Below, one piece after another: positions 18,955-27,689 of a stretch of DNA of 64,000 nucleotides. A model generated the notes under the pieces. The model did not search any database. It was not told the origin of the DNA and was given only the letters and a program-made list of their open reading frames with translations. The position numbers were made by a program, and so were the translations under genes. The DNA comes from JANQPX01 sp965222015 (GTDB lineage: Bacteria; Pseudomonadota; Alphaproteobacteria; Geminicoccales; Geminicoccaceae). Every line of letters starts with the position of its first letter. Position 1 is the stretch's first letter. The stretch is from the NCBI GenBank assembly GCA_965222015.1, contig CBDCTL010000024.1, forward strand, positions 682,001-746,000, written 5' to 3'.

Positions 18955-20381
18955 CGGCCGATGGTAACACCGAGACGACGGCCGCCGCGATCGATTTCGA
19001 GCCGCCAGACAGGCGGAAGGCGGCGAAGAGCGTCGTCGAGGCCGGCGACGCTGTCGATCGGCTGATCGGCGATGCTCGCGATGACATCGCCGCGCTGCAG
19101 GCCGAGACGGTCGGCGGGGCTGCGCCGGGCGATCCTGAGAATCACCACGCCTTCGGCGAACAGATCGAGCCCGGCATCCTGATTGAAGCCCGGCGAGAGA
19201 TTGGCGACGGTGGCACCGGCGAAAGCATGGCGGCCGGCGAGCTCGGTAACGTCGGGCGACGGATCGCGGGGTGGCAGCTCGAGCGGCAGGTCGGCCCTCA
19301 GCACCCTGCCCTGCCGCCAGACGTCGAGGGCGGCAGCGCCGCCGAGCTTGCCGATTGCGAGGCGAAAGTTCAGGCCGTGATTGTCGACGATCTCGGCGCC
19401 GTCGATCGCCATGATGACGTCGCCCTGATCGAGGCCGGCCCGGCGCGCAGGACCGACCCGATGCACCTTGTTCAGCAGCACGCCCACCGGCCGTTCCAGC
19501 CCGAGGCTGGCGGCGAGTTCCGGCGTCAGGGCCTGCACCTGCGCGCCGAGCCAGGGTCGGGCGAGCGCACTGCCGCCGCCTTCGATCGAGCGCAGCAACG
19601 CCTTCACAAGATCGATCGGGATCGCGAAACCGATGCCGATCGAGCCGCCGCCGCGGGTGAAGATCGCGGTGTTGACGCCGACCAGTTCGCCGTCCACGGA
19701 CACCAGTGCGCCGCCGGAATTGCCGGGATTGATCGCGGCGTCGGTCTGGATGAAGGAAAGGTCGGAGCCGACGTTCGGGCCGGTGCGGGAGAGGGCCGAG
19801 ACGATGCCCGAGGTCACGGTCTGGCCGATGCCGAAGGGATTGCCGATCGCCAGCACGAGATCACCGACTTCGAGCGCATCCGAGGACCCCATCGGCAAGG
19901 CGGGGAGTGCGGAGGGCGGCTCGATGCGCAGGAGTGCCAGGTCGGCCGCGGCGTCGGCGCCGACCACTTCGGCCTGAAACTCGCGGCGATCGTTCAGCAC
20001 CACCATGATCTCGTCCGCACCCTCGATCACATGGTGATTGGTGACGATCAGCCCGTCATCCTCGATGATCACGCCGGAGCCCAGCGAGCTCTGCTGACGC
20101 CTGGGCGCCTGGCGCCGGCCGAAGCCCCTCGGAGAAGAACCGAAAGAAGGGATCGGAAAAGAACGGATCGAGGGCGGCGGTGGCCTTGGTGGTGTAGATG
20201 TTGACGACGGCCGCCGAGGTCTGGCGCACGATCGGCGCGAAGCTGAGCGCGATCTGCTCCTTCGAACGCGGCACCTGGTCGGCCGCTGCGGTAGCGATCG
20301 CCGTCAGCAGCGCCAGGAGGACGATGACCAGCCGAAGGCAGGAATCGACAAAGCCTTCGGCGGTGCCAAAGGCTTTGTCAT
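18951..20381 (-). pseudogene. Do-type periplasmic serine protease (HtrA/DegQ-like), frame broken
   Basis: Two frames together give one HtrA-type protease. The downstream frame (18951 to about 20130) has the catalytic His in VTNHHVIEG, Asp in AADLALLRI and Ser in NPGNSGGAL, and two PDZ domains. The N-terminal part is in another frame: a hydrophobic signal-like segment, DQVPRSKEQIALSF and VVNIYTTK, then FFRFFSE, after which similarity jumps by one base to RGFGRRQAPRRQQSSLGSG (about 20110-20150). No ATG, GTG or TTG is well placed for the signal-peptide frame; an ATG at 20381 would need a second shift near 20335-20350. The 5' limit is therefore uncertain. Either the gene is decayed or the assembly has base errors. 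It sits between rplQ and rarA as in many alphaproteobacteria. Confidence 0.75.
20347..20379 (-). terminator. Perfect 11 bp inverted repeat after rplQ, candidate terminator
   Basis: Arms GACAAAGCCTT (20347-20357) and AAGGCTTTGTC (20369-20379) pair perfectly around an 11-base loop, 44 bp after the rplQ stop. There is no clear U-run, so factor-independent termination is uncertain. If the protease starts at the ATG at 20381, the hairpin would lie inside its coding region. Confidence 0.45.
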
Positions 20382-20422
20382 CACATGTCGTCGATGTCGA
20401 TCGGGATCGAAGCAAACGGACG

Positions 20423-20857
20423 TCAGGCCGCGACCGCCTCGGCCTCCTCCTCGTCGGCGTGATGCTGGACCGGGCCGCTGTCCTGGCCTTTCGCGTCCAC
20501 GTCACGATCGATGAACTCGATGATCGCCATCGGCGCGTTGTCACCCTGACGGAAGCCGGCCTTGAGCACGCGGATATAACCGCCGGGGCGGCCGTCATAG
20601 CGCGGGGCGAGCGTGTCGATCAGCTTCGCCGCGGTCTTTTCGTCCCGCGTCTTGGCGATGATCTGACGACGCGCGTGCAGGTCGCCGCGCTTGCCGAGCG
20701 TAACCAGCTTCTCGACGAAGGGCCGAAGCTCCTTCGCCTTCGGAAGCGTGGTCTTGATCTGCTCATGCTTGACCAGCGCCGCCGCCATGTTGGCGAACAT
20801 CGCTTTCCGGTGGCTCGAGGTCCGATTCAGCTTACGGCCACTCAGACGATGGCGCAT
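20423..20857 (-). CDS. rplQ: 50S ribosomal protein L17
   Basis: L17 binds domain-spanning 23S rRNA near the exit-tunnel side of the large subunit. The 144-residue product starts MRHRLSGRKLNRTSSHRKAM, the invariant family N-terminus, and continues with KHEQIKTTLPKAKELRP. The C-terminus is longer than in E. coli (127 residues) with an acidic tail (DEEEAEAVAA), common in alphaproteobacteria. It follows rpoA by 75 bp and is the last gene of the alpha-operon. Confidence 0.97.
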   Translation of the reverse strand: MRHRLSGRKLNRTSSHRKAMFANMAAALVKHEQIKTTLPKAKELRPFVEKLVTLGKRGDLHARRQIIAKTRDEKTAAKLIDTLAPRYDGRPGGYIRVLKAGFRQGDNAPMAIIEFIDRDVDAKGQDSGPVQHHADEEEAEAVAA

Positions 20858-20932
20858 TTTTTCACACTCCTAAACACAGCGGCTCACGTCCATCGGCGAA
20901 GCCGAAACAAGTCAACCCCGACCCTGGCAGGG

Positions 20933-21955
20933 TCAGTAAGGTTCTTCGATGCGGCGGGCGAGCTCTTCGATGTTCTCGGGCGGCCAGCCGGTGACTTCCA
21001 TGCCGAGCGAGAGGCCCATCTGCGAGAGCACTTCCTTGATCTCGTTCAGGGACTTCCGGCCGAAGTTCGGCGTCCGCAGCATCTCGGACTCGGTCTTCTG
21101 AACGAGATCGCCGATATAGACGATGTTGTCGTTCTTGAGACAGTTGGCCGAGCGCACCGACAGCTCAAGCTCGTCGACCTTCCTGAGCAGATGCGGGTTG
21201 AACGGCAGCTCGGGCTTGCTGTCCTGCGAGGATGCCGACTTCGGCTCCTCGAAATTGATGAACAGCTGCAGCTGGTCCTGAAGGATTCGCGCGGCGAGCG
21301 CCACGGCGTCCTCCGGCGAGACCGAACCGTTGGTCTCGACCTGCATGGTCAGCTTGTCGTAGTCGGTGACCTGGCCGACGCGGGCGTGGTCGACCTTGTA
21401 GGCGACCTTCTTGACCGGGCTGTAGATGGCATCGACCGCGATCAGGCCGATCGGCGCGTCCTCGGACTTGTTCTGCGCCGCCGCCACGTAGCCGCGGCCG
21501 GTCTTGACCGTCATCTCCATCGAAAGCTCGGCTTCCTCGTCGAGATGGCAGATCACGTGATCCGGATCCATGATCTCGACGTCGTGACCGACCTCGATCA
21601 TCGAGGCGGTGACCGCGCAGGGGCCCTTCGCCTTCAAATACATGCGTTTTTGCGTCTCACTGTGCAGACGGATCGCCAGCGACTTCAGATTGAGCACGAT
21701 GTCGGTGACGTCCTCGCGCACGCCGGGCACGGTCGAGAATTCGTGGAGAACGCTGTCGATCTGAACGGCGGTGATCGCCGAGCCCTGCAACGACGACAAG
21801 AGAATGCGCCTGAGCGCATTGCCGAGAGTCACGCCGAAGCCCCGCTCCAGCGGCTCGGCGACGATGGTCGCTTCTCGATCGGGCCGCATCCCGGGCTGCA
21901 CTTCCAGCTTGGGCGGCTTGATCAGCTCCTGCCAATTCTTCTGAATCACGGGCAT
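20933..21955 (-). CDS. rpoA: DNA-directed RNA polymerase subunit alpha
   Basis: Alpha dimerises to seed RNA polymerase assembly and contacts UP elements and activators. The 340-residue protein has the N-terminal dimerisation domain (EPLERGFGVTLGNALRRILL, about residues 35-54) and a C-terminal domain with the helix-hairpin-helix promoter-contact segment (RTPNFGRKSLNEIKE), joined by a charged linker around residues 235-250. Length is normal for alphaproteobacteria. Its upstream gap to rpsK is 98 bp. Confidence 0.98.
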   Translation of the reverse strand: MPVIQKNWQELIKPPKLEVQPGMRPDREATIVAEPLERGFGVTLGNALRRILLSSLQGSAITAVQIDSVLHEFSTVPGVREDVTDIVLNLKSLAIRLHSETQKRMYLKAKGPCAVTASMIEVGHDVEIMDPDHVICHLDEEAELSMEMTVKTGRGYVAAAQNKSEDAPIGLIAVDAIYSPVKKVAYKVDHARVGQVTDYDKLTMQVETNGSVSPEDAVALAARILQDQLQLFINFEEPKSASSQDSKPELPFNPHLLRKVDELELSVRSANCLKNDNIVYIGDLVQKTESEMLRTPNFGRKSLNEIKEVLSQMGLSLGMEVTGWPPENIEELARRIEEPY

Positions 21956-22053
21956 ACCTCGAATGTCTCAATGGGAAAGCCCCGGCATCATTGCCGAGGC
22001 TTTTCGAACCGGCCGGCGTCTCGTGGCGCCGATCCGGTCCCTATCTCGTAAAC

Positions 22054-22446
22054 TCAGACCCGACGGCGCTTTCGCGCACGGCAGCCATTATGCGGGATCG
22101 GGGTCACGTCCCGGATCGACGTGATCTCGAAGCCGATCGCTGACAGCGCACGAAGCGCCGACTCGCGTCCCGAGCCCGGGCCGCGCACTTCGACCTGCAA
22201 CGTCCTCATGCCGTGCTCCATCGCCTTCTTGCCGGCATTCTCGGCAGCGATCTGGGCGGCGAACGGCGTCGATTTCCTGGAACCGCGGAAGCCCTGAGCG
22301 CCGGCCGACGACCAGGAGATCGCGTTCCCCTGCGCGTCGGTGATGGTGATCATGGTGTTGTTGAACGATGCGTTCACATGGGCGACGCCGGACGAGATGT
22401 TCTTGCGTTCGCGACGGCGAAGGCGGGGGGCGGAGGACTCGGCCAT
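22054..22446 (-). CDS. rpsK: 30S ribosomal protein S11
   Basis: S11 sits on the platform of the small subunit and helps form the Shine-Dalgarno helix pocket. The 130-residue protein contains GVAHVNASFNNTMITITD and ends with the conserved IRDVTPIPHNGCRARKRRRV (20 residues). It starts 1 bp after the rpsM stop, indicating co-translation with S13. Confidence 0.97.
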   Translation of the reverse strand: MAESSAPRLRRRERKNISSGVAHVNASFNNTMITITDAQGNAISWSSAGAQGFRGSRKSTPFAAQIAAENAGKKAMEHGMRTLQVEVRGPGSGRESALRALSAIGFEITSIRDVTPIPHNGCRARKRRRV

Positions 22447-22447
22447 G

Positions 22448-22825
22448 TTACTTCGTCACCTTCTTCTTGCCGGCGATCGGCTTCGCGGGACCCTTGCGGG
22501 TGCGGGCGTTGGTGTGGGTCCGCTGGCCATGAACCGGCAGGCCCTTCCTGTGCCGCAACCCCTTGTAGCAGCCGAGGTCCATCAGCCGCTTGATATTCAT
22601 CGCCACGTCGCGCCGAAGCTCGCCCTCGACCCGATGCTGACGGTCGATGGTCTCACGCAGCTTCGCCACCTCGGCGTCGCTGAGCTCGTTCACCCGGCGG
22701 GCGAAGTCGATGTCGACCTCGGCCAGGATCTTTTCGGACGTCGTCCTGCCGATGCCGTAGATGTAGGTCAGCGCAATGCCCACAGGCTTGCCGCTTGGAA
22801 TGTTTACGCCGGCGATACGCGCCAC
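22448..22825 (-). CDS. rpsM: 30S ribosomal protein S13
   Basis: S13 lies in the 30S head and contacts the 50S and P-site tRNA. The 125-residue form starts at a GTG (VARIAGVNIP), chosen because every S13 begins this way and a strong GAGGAG ribosome-binding site lies 7 bases before it, although the frame is open to 22912. The helix-turn region IYGIGRTTSEKIL and the basic C-terminal tail (GQRTHTNARTRKG) are typical. Confidence 0.97.
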   Translation of the reverse strand: MARIAGVNIPSGKPVGIALTYIYGIGRTTSEKILAEVDIDFARRVNELSDAEVAKLRETIDRQHRVEGELRRDVAMNIKRLMDLGCYKGLRHRKGLPVHGQRTHTNARTRKGPAKPIAGKKKVTK

Positions 22826-22963
22826 TCTCGTTCTCCTCGAACTCCGGCCGAGCCACAGGTGGGGCCCGGTTTCTCTCCTGTCAATGTCGAAAAGGCAAAT
22901 CCGCCGCGCCAACCGCGCGATTATAGGCCTGCCTTGGTCACTGTCAACCTCGCCTCCGGGTGG

Positions 22964-23611
22964 TCAACCGCCGATCTCCGCGAAAATCTGATCGGTCACC
23001 GCATCGATCGCCGCCATACCGTCCACAGTCTTCAGGACGCCCTTGTCCCGGTAGTAGGGAAGCAACGGCGCGGTCTGACCGTGATAGGCGACCAGGCGCG
23101 TGCGGACCGCTTCCTCGTTATCGTCGGAACGACGCTTGAATTCGCGGCCGCCGCACTGGTCGCAGACACCTTCCACCTTCGGCTTCTGGAACTCATCGTG
23201 ATAGCCGGCGCCGCAATTCGAGCAGGAATAGCGGCCGGAGATCCGTCCGATCAGCGCCTCGTCGTCGACCGCAATCTCGATCACCGCATCCAGCTTTCGG
23301 TTCTTGCGGGCGAGCAGATCGTCCAGCGCCTCGGCCTGACCGACCGTGCGCGGAAAACCGTCGAGCAGAAAACCCCTCGCACAGTCCGGCTCTTCGATCC
23401 GCTCCTCGACCAGCTTTATGATGATGTCGTCGGAGACGAGCTTACCTTCGTCCATCACGCTTTTAGCTTGCTTGCCGACCTCGGTGCCGGCGGCAATCGC
23501 GCCGCGCAGCATGTCGCCGGTGGAAAGATGCGCGATCTGGAACTTGTCCTTGATACGCGCCGCCTGGGTGCCCTTGCCGGCGCCCGGCGGTCCGAGAAGA
23601 ATCAGAATCAT
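22964..23611 (-). CDS. adk: Adenylate kinase
   Basis: Catalyses ATP + AMP to 2 ADP in the cytoplasm. The P-loop is GPPGAGKGTQA at residues 7-17; AMP-site residues follow in HLSTGDMLR and GFPRTVGQAE. The 215-residue protein is the long form, whose LID domain carries four cysteines (CSNC and CDQC), consistent with structural zinc as in Gram-positive and many alphaproteobacterial enzymes. The start overlaps the secY stop by one base, the conserved secY-adk pairing. Confidence 0.96.
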   Translation of the reverse strand: MILILLGPPGAGKGTQAARIKDKFQIAHLSTGDMLRGAIAAGTEVGKQAKSVMDEGKLVSDDIIIKLVEERIEEPDCARGFLLDGFPRTVGQAEALDDLLARKNRKLDAVIEIAVDDEALIGRISGRYSCSNCGAGYHDEFQKPKVEGVCDQCGGREFKRRSDDNEEAVRTRLVAYHGQTAPLLPYYRDKGVLKTVDGMAAIDAVTDQIFAEIGG

Positions 23612-24954
23612 CAGCGCCTCGCCCCCCGCAAACGCGACTTCTTGATCAAGCCTTCATACTGGTGCGCAATCAAATGCGACTGGATCTGCGCCGTCGTGTC
23701 CATGGTGACCGAGACGACGATCAGAAGGCTGGTGCCGCCGAAATAGAACGGTACGGCATATTGCGAGATCAGGATCTCGGGAAGGATGCAGACCGCCGAG
23801 AGGTAGATGGCACCTACCGTGGTCAGACGGGTGAGCACATAGTCGAAATACTCGGCCGTGCGCTGTCCGGGACGGATACCCGGAATGAAGCCGCCATGCT
23901 TTCGGAGGTTCTCGGCCGTGTCCTGCGGATTGAAGACGATCGACGTGTAGAAGAAGGCGAAGAACACGATCAGACCGATGAACAGCAGCAGGAACAGTGG
24001 CTGGCCACGGCCGAGCAGTGCGGTGATCTGCGCCAGCCATTCCGGCCCCCCTGCCCCGCCGAAGCTGGCGAGTGTCGCCGGCATCAACAGGAGGGAACTG
24101 GCGAAGATCGGCGGGATCACGCCCGAGACGTTGATCTTGAGCGGCAGATGCGAGCTTTCGCCGCCGAACATGCGGTTGCCCTGCTGGCGCTTCGGATATT
24201 GCACCAGAATGCGGCGCTGGGCGCGCTCCATGAACACGATGAATGCGATCACGGCGACCGACATGATCAGGAGGAAGATGATCAGGACGGACGAGATGGC
24301 GCCGGTGCGACCGAGCTCCAGCGTGCTCGCGAGCGCCGACGGAAGCTGCGCGATGATGCCGGTGAAGATGATCAGCGAGATGCCGTTGCCGATGCCGCGT
24401 GCGGTGATCTGCTCGCCGAGCCACATCAAGAACAAGGTGCCGCCGACGATGGTGATCACCGTGACCAGGCGGAAATACCAGCCGGGATCGATCACCGCGC
24501 TGCCGCCGGGCCCGCTCATCGCTTCCAGACCGACCGCGAGGCCGTAGCCCTGGAAGGCGGCGAGGAACACGGTGAGATAGCGCGTATATTGATTGATCGT
24601 CTTGCGGCCGGCCTCGCCCTCTTTCTTCAGCTGCTCGATGGTCGGCGACACGGCCGTCATCAGCTGCATGATGATCGAGGCGGAGATGTAGGGAAGAATG
24701 CCGAGCGCGAAGATCGACATGCGCTCCAGGGCACCGCCGGCGAACATGTTGAACATGCCCATGATGCCGCCGGCATTCTGCTCGAAGATCTGCGACATCA
24801 CCACCGGGTCGATGCCCGGCAGCGGGATGTAGGTGCCGAAGCGGTAGACGATCAGACAGCCGAGCGCGAACCAGAGCCGCTTCTTCAGCTCGGTCGCTTT
24901 GCTGAACGCCGAAAAGTTGACGTTCGCCGCAAGCTGTTCGGCCATCGACGCCAT
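23611..24954 (-). CDS. secY: Preprotein translocase subunit SecY
   Basis: The protein-conducting channel of the Sec translocon; partners are SecE (encoded at 51344) and SecG. The 447-residue product has ten hydrophobic helices, the plug/TM2 region GIMGMFNMFAGGALERMSIF, the cytoplasmic loop ILVQYPKRQQGNRMFGG, and FFYTSIVFNP in TM8. Its partner ribosomal genes precede it, so channel and ribosome synthesis are linked. It lies 12 bp after rplO. Confidence 0.97.
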   Translation of the reverse strand: MASMAEQLAANVNFSAFSKATELKKRLWFALGCLIVYRFGTYIPLPGIDPVVMSQIFEQNAGGIMGMFNMFAGGALERMSIFALGILPYISASIIMQLMTAVSPTIEQLKKEGEAGRKTINQYTRYLTVFLAAFQGYGLAVGLEAMSGPGGSAVIDPGWYFRLVTVITIVGGTLFLMWLGEQITARGIGNGISLIIFTGIIAQLPSALASTLELGRTGAISSVLIIFLLIMSVAVIAFIVFMERAQRRILVQYPKRQQGNRMFGGESSHLPLKINVSGVIPPIFASSLLLMPATLASFGGAGGPEWLAQITALLGRGQPLFLLLFIGLIVFFAFFYTSIVFNPQDTAENLRKHGGFIPGIRPGQRTAEYFDYVLTRLTTVGAIYLSAVCILPEILISQYAVPFYFGGTSLLIVVSVTMDTTAQIQSHLIAHQYEGLIKKSRLRGARR

Positions 24955-24966
24955 GTCGGTCTCCGC

Positions 24967-25884
24967 TTACGCCCCGTTTTCCGAACGATCGTCGTCGGAG
25001 GCGTCGTCACTCTTGCCGGCGGCTCCGCCAGCATCCGCCTCTTCGGCGAACGCCCTGGCCTGGCCGATCCAGTCGTCACGGTCGATGCGGCCCTTGAACG
25101 ACAGGTAGCCGTCGACCCAGGCGACGTTGTCCGGAGTGAATTCGGCGATCTGCCAGAAATGGTAGATACCGAGTTCGTTGAGCGTGCCTTCGAGCTTCGG
25201 GCCAACGCCGCCGATCTTCTTCAGATCGTCCGGCTCGCCCTTCGGCGCGTCGAGACCCGCCGGGCGCGTGCCCTCCAGCTGCTTCTCGTCGCCACCGGCG
25301 TCGGCTTCCGCTGCCGCGGTCTCGGGCTTGGAGGCCGGTGCTTTCTTTTCCGCCTTGGGTTCGGCGGGTGCTTTCGCCTTGGCGGGCTTCGGCGCAGGCT
25401 CGACAGCGATCGCGTCCGCAGACTCGGTCGAGCCGAGCACCAGCTTGCCGCCAGCCTTCTCCAACGCTTCGGCCGCTGCCTTGGATGCACTGTCCACCTC
25501 GAGGGTGATCGCAGCCTTGAGCTCGCCGCGCGCCAGGAGGCGAACGCCGTCCTGTCGCTTGCCGACCAGTCCCGCAGCGCGAAGCGCCGGAAGATCGACG
25601 GTCTTGGAGGCGTCCAAACGGCCCGCGTCGATCGCGGCCTGCAGCCGATCCAGATTGAGCGGTGCAAACACCTTCTTGAAGGGATTGTTAAAGCCGCGTT
25701 TCGGCAGACGCCGGTAAACCGGCATCTGGCCGCCTTCGAAGGTGCGAGTCGCCGTGCCCGAACGGGCCCGCTGGCCCTTGTGGCCGCGGGCGGACGTCTT
25801 TCCGGTGCCGGAGCCGATGCCGCGGCCGACCCGCTTCTTCGCCTTGCGCGCGCCCGGATTTGGCGCCAGTTCGTTGAGCTTCAT
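24967..25884 (-). CDS. rplO: 50S ribosomal protein L15 with C-terminal helix-hairpin-helix extension
   Basis: Residues 1 to about 155 are a normal L15 (MKLNELAPNPGARK, VGRGIGSGTGKTSARGHKGQ, FEGGQMPVYRRLPKRGF). E. coli L15 is 144 residues; this protein has 305. Residues about 160-215 are a Lys/Ala/Pro/Glu-rich linker, and about 219-282 form a helix-hairpin-helix-like domain (DDLKKIGGVGPKLEGTLNEL, then IAEFTPDNVAWVD and GRIDRDDWIGQA). The same small domain occurs at the C-terminus of some alphaproteobacterial L21 and NuoE proteins. The tail is acidic. The extension probably lies on the ribosome surface and may bind RNA or protein; that is inference. Confidence 0.93.
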   Translation of the reverse strand: MKLNELAPNPGARKAKKRVGRGIGSGTGKTSARGHKGQRARSGTATRTFEGGQMPVYRRLPKRGFNNPFKKVFAPLNLDRLQAAIDAGRLDASKTVDLPALRAAGLVGKRQDGVRLLARGELKAAITLEVDSASKAAAEALEKAGGKLVLGSTESADAIAVEPAPKPAKAKAPAEPKAEKKAPASKPETAAAEADAGGDEKQLEGTRPAGLDAPKGEPDDLKKIGGVGPKLEGTLNELGIYHFWQIAEFTPDNVAWVDGYLSFKGRIDRDDWIGQARAFAEEADAGGAAGKSDDASDDDRSENGA

Positions 25885-25994
25885 CGCCCTTCACCCTCAG
25901 ACCCTGCGATGGTCTCGCCGGTTTCACCGCGTGACCATCGAACGTTACATATGCAAACCCGTCCCCACCTTAAAGGGAGGCCGATCTTCCGTAC

Positions 25995-26204
25995 TCAGCC
26001 CTCGGCGGCCTCGACCTTCACCAGATGGTGGACCTTCTTGATCTTGCCACGCACCTGGGGCACGTCGGGCCAGACCTTGGAGCGGCCGATCTTGTTCAGA
26101 CCGAGACCGATCAGGTTCTCGCGCTGCCGATGATGACGGCCGATCGGGCTGCCGGTCTGGGTGACCTTGATCATGCCGGCCGCATCGTCCTTCTTCGCCG
26201 CCAT
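25995..26204 (-). CDS. rpmD: 50S ribosomal protein L30
   Basis: Small 69-residue large-subunit protein with the conserved IKVTQTGSPIGRHHRQRENL and the core LIGLGLNKIGRSKVWPD. It has an extra 10-residue charged N-terminus before the usual start of similarity. The start codon overlaps the rpsE stop by one base. A 110 bp gap without recognisable features separates it from rplO. Confidence 0.95.
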   Translation of the reverse strand: MAAKKDDAAGMIKVTQTGSPIGRHHRQRENLIGLGLNKIGRSKVWPDVPQVRGKIKKVHHLVKVEAAEG

Positions 26205-26770
26205 CAGCTCGCCTCCGCGGCGGCCGTCTCGGCGCCGCTCGGATCGCGCCTGCCGACGATCTCGCCGACCTTCTTGCCGCGCTTGGCCGCGACCGAGCGC
26301 GGCGAGTTGGTATTCTTCAGCGCGTCGAACGTCGCCTTGATCATGTTGTGCGGGTTCGACGTGCCGATCGATTTGGCGACGACGTCGCCGATGCCGAGTG
26401 CTTCGAACACCGCGCGCATCGGACCGCCGGCGATGATGCCGGTGCCCGGAGGTGCGGCGCGCAGGACGACATGCCCCGCCCCGAACCTGCCCTCTACGTC
26501 GTGATGGAGCGTGCGGCCCTGACGCAGCGGAACCCGGATCATGCCGCGCTTGGCCTGCTCAGTCGCCTTCCTGACGGCTTCCGGCACCTCGCGCGCCTTG
26601 CCGCCGCCGAAACCGACCCGGCCCTTGCCGTCACCGACCACCACCAGTGCCGAAAAACCGAAACGCCGGCCGCCCTTCACCACCTTGGCGACGCGATTGA
26701 CGTTGACGAGCTTGTCCGTCAGCTCGCCGTCGCCGCCGCCCTGCCTGTCATTTCTGTCGAAGCGTGCCAT
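26204..26770 (-). CDS. rpsE: 30S ribosomal protein S5
   Basis: S5 helps translational accuracy and, with S3 and S4, the mRNA helicase activity at the entry channel. The 188-residue protein shows the dsRNA-binding-like N-domain VNRVAKVVKGGRRFGFSALV and the C-domain AAPPGTGIIAGGPMRAVFEA, plus GTSNPHNMIKATFDAL. No alteration is apparent in the loop associated with spectinomycin resistance, judged by eye only. Confidence 0.97.
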   Translation of the reverse strand: MARFDRNDRQGGGDGELTDKLVNVNRVAKVVKGGRRFGFSALVVVGDGKGRVGFGGGKAREVPEAVRKATEQAKRGMIRVPLRQGRTLHHDVEGRFGAGHVVLRAAPPGTGIIAGGPMRAVFEALGIGDVVAKSIGTSNPHNMIKATFDALKNTNSPRSVAAKRGKKVGEIVGRRDPSGAETAAAEAS

Positions 26771-26788
26771 GAACTTATCCCTAAACCG

Positions 26789-27151
26789 CTAGAATTTCAG
26801 GCCGGCTTCGCGCGCCGCGTCGGCCACCGCCTTGACCCGGCCGTGATAGCGATAGCCGCCGCGATCGAACACCACCGTTTCGACGCCGGCCGCCTTGGCC
26901 CGCTCCGCGACCAGCTTGCCGACCGCTTCGGCCGCAGACACGTCGCAGCCGGACTTCAGGTCCGGACGCAGCGACTTGTCGACCGTCGACGCCGCGGCCA
27001 GCGTGCGTCCCGCCACGTCGTCGATCACCTGCGCATAGATGTTCTTGGACGACCGGAAGACAGACAGCCTGGCCCGTCCGGCATTGCTCTGCTTCAGCGC
27101 ATAGCGCGTACGCCGCTTCCTGCGCTCGAACCGTTTTCCTGGCTTGATCAT
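26789..27151 (-). CDS. rplR: 50S ribosomal protein L18
   Basis: L18 binds 5S rRNA together with L5 and L25. The 120-residue product contains RLSVFRSSKNIYAQVIDD and ends VVFDRGGYRYHGRVKAVADA with REAGLKF, the usual C-terminus. It starts 2 bp after the rplF stop and is followed 18 bp later by rpsE. Confidence 0.97.
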   Translation of the reverse strand: MIKPGKRFERRKRRTRYALKQSNAGRARLSVFRSSKNIYAQVIDDVAGRTLAAASTVDKSLRPDLKSGCDVSAAEAVGKLVAERAKAAGVETVVFDRGGYRYHGRVKAVADAAREAGLKF

Positions 27152-27153
27152 GG

Positions 27154-27687
27154 CTACTTCTTCTTGCCTTCCTTGCGGACGATCCGCTCGTCGTCATAAC
27201 GAATGCCCTTGCCCTTGTAGGGCTCCGGCTTTCTGAACGACCGGATCTCGGCCGCGATCTGTCCGACCCGCTGACGATCCGCGCCGGTGATCGCGATCTG
27301 GGTGGGTGTCGCGCACTTCACCTCGATATCCGACGGGATCGCATATTTGATGTCGTGGCTGAAGCCGAGCTGCAGGTTCAGGACCTTGCCGTCCATCGCC
27401 GCGCGATAGCCGACGCCGGAGATCACCAGATTACGGGTGAAGCCCGCCGACACGCCTTCGACCATGTTCGAAACCAGGGTCCGCGACATGCCCCACATGG
27501 CGCGGGAACGCTTGTCCTCACTACGCGGGGCGACGGTGATCGAACCATCCTCCTGCTTGACCTCGACCTCCTCCGGAAGCTTGCGGCTGAGCTCGCCGAG
27601 CTTGCCGGAGACGGTCATCTCCTGGCCGGAGAGCTGGACCTTCACGCCGTCCGGAATGGAAACGGGATGTTTGCCGATACGGGACAT
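27154..27687 (-). CDS. rplF: 50S ribosomal protein L6
   Basis: L6 lies near the factor-binding site of the large subunit and supports EF-G and EF-Tu function. The 177-residue protein begins MSRIGKHPVSIPDGV and ends with PEPYKGKGIRYDDERIVRKE, both invariant blocks. Start is 2 bp after the rpsH stop. Confidence 0.97.
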   Translation of the reverse strand: MSRIGKHPVSIPDGVKVQLSGQEMTVSGKLGELSRKLPEEVEVKQEDGSITVAPRSEDKRSRAMWGMSRTLVSNMVEGVSAGFTRNLVISGVGYRAAMDGKVLNLQLGFSHDIKYAIPSDIEVKCATPTQIAITGADRQRVGQIAAEIRSFRKPEPYKGKGIRYDDERIVRKEGKKK

Positions 27688-27689
27688 GA

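Noticed and set aside
22826..22912. Upstream-extended S13 starting at 22912
   Set aside because: Family similarity begins at the GTG at 22825, which has a strong ribosome-binding site; the extra residues are unlike any S13.
22448..24954. rpmJ or infA expected near secY/rpsM
   Set aside because: Looked for short frames between secY, adk and rpsM; the gaps are too short and contain none, so these genes are elsewhere.
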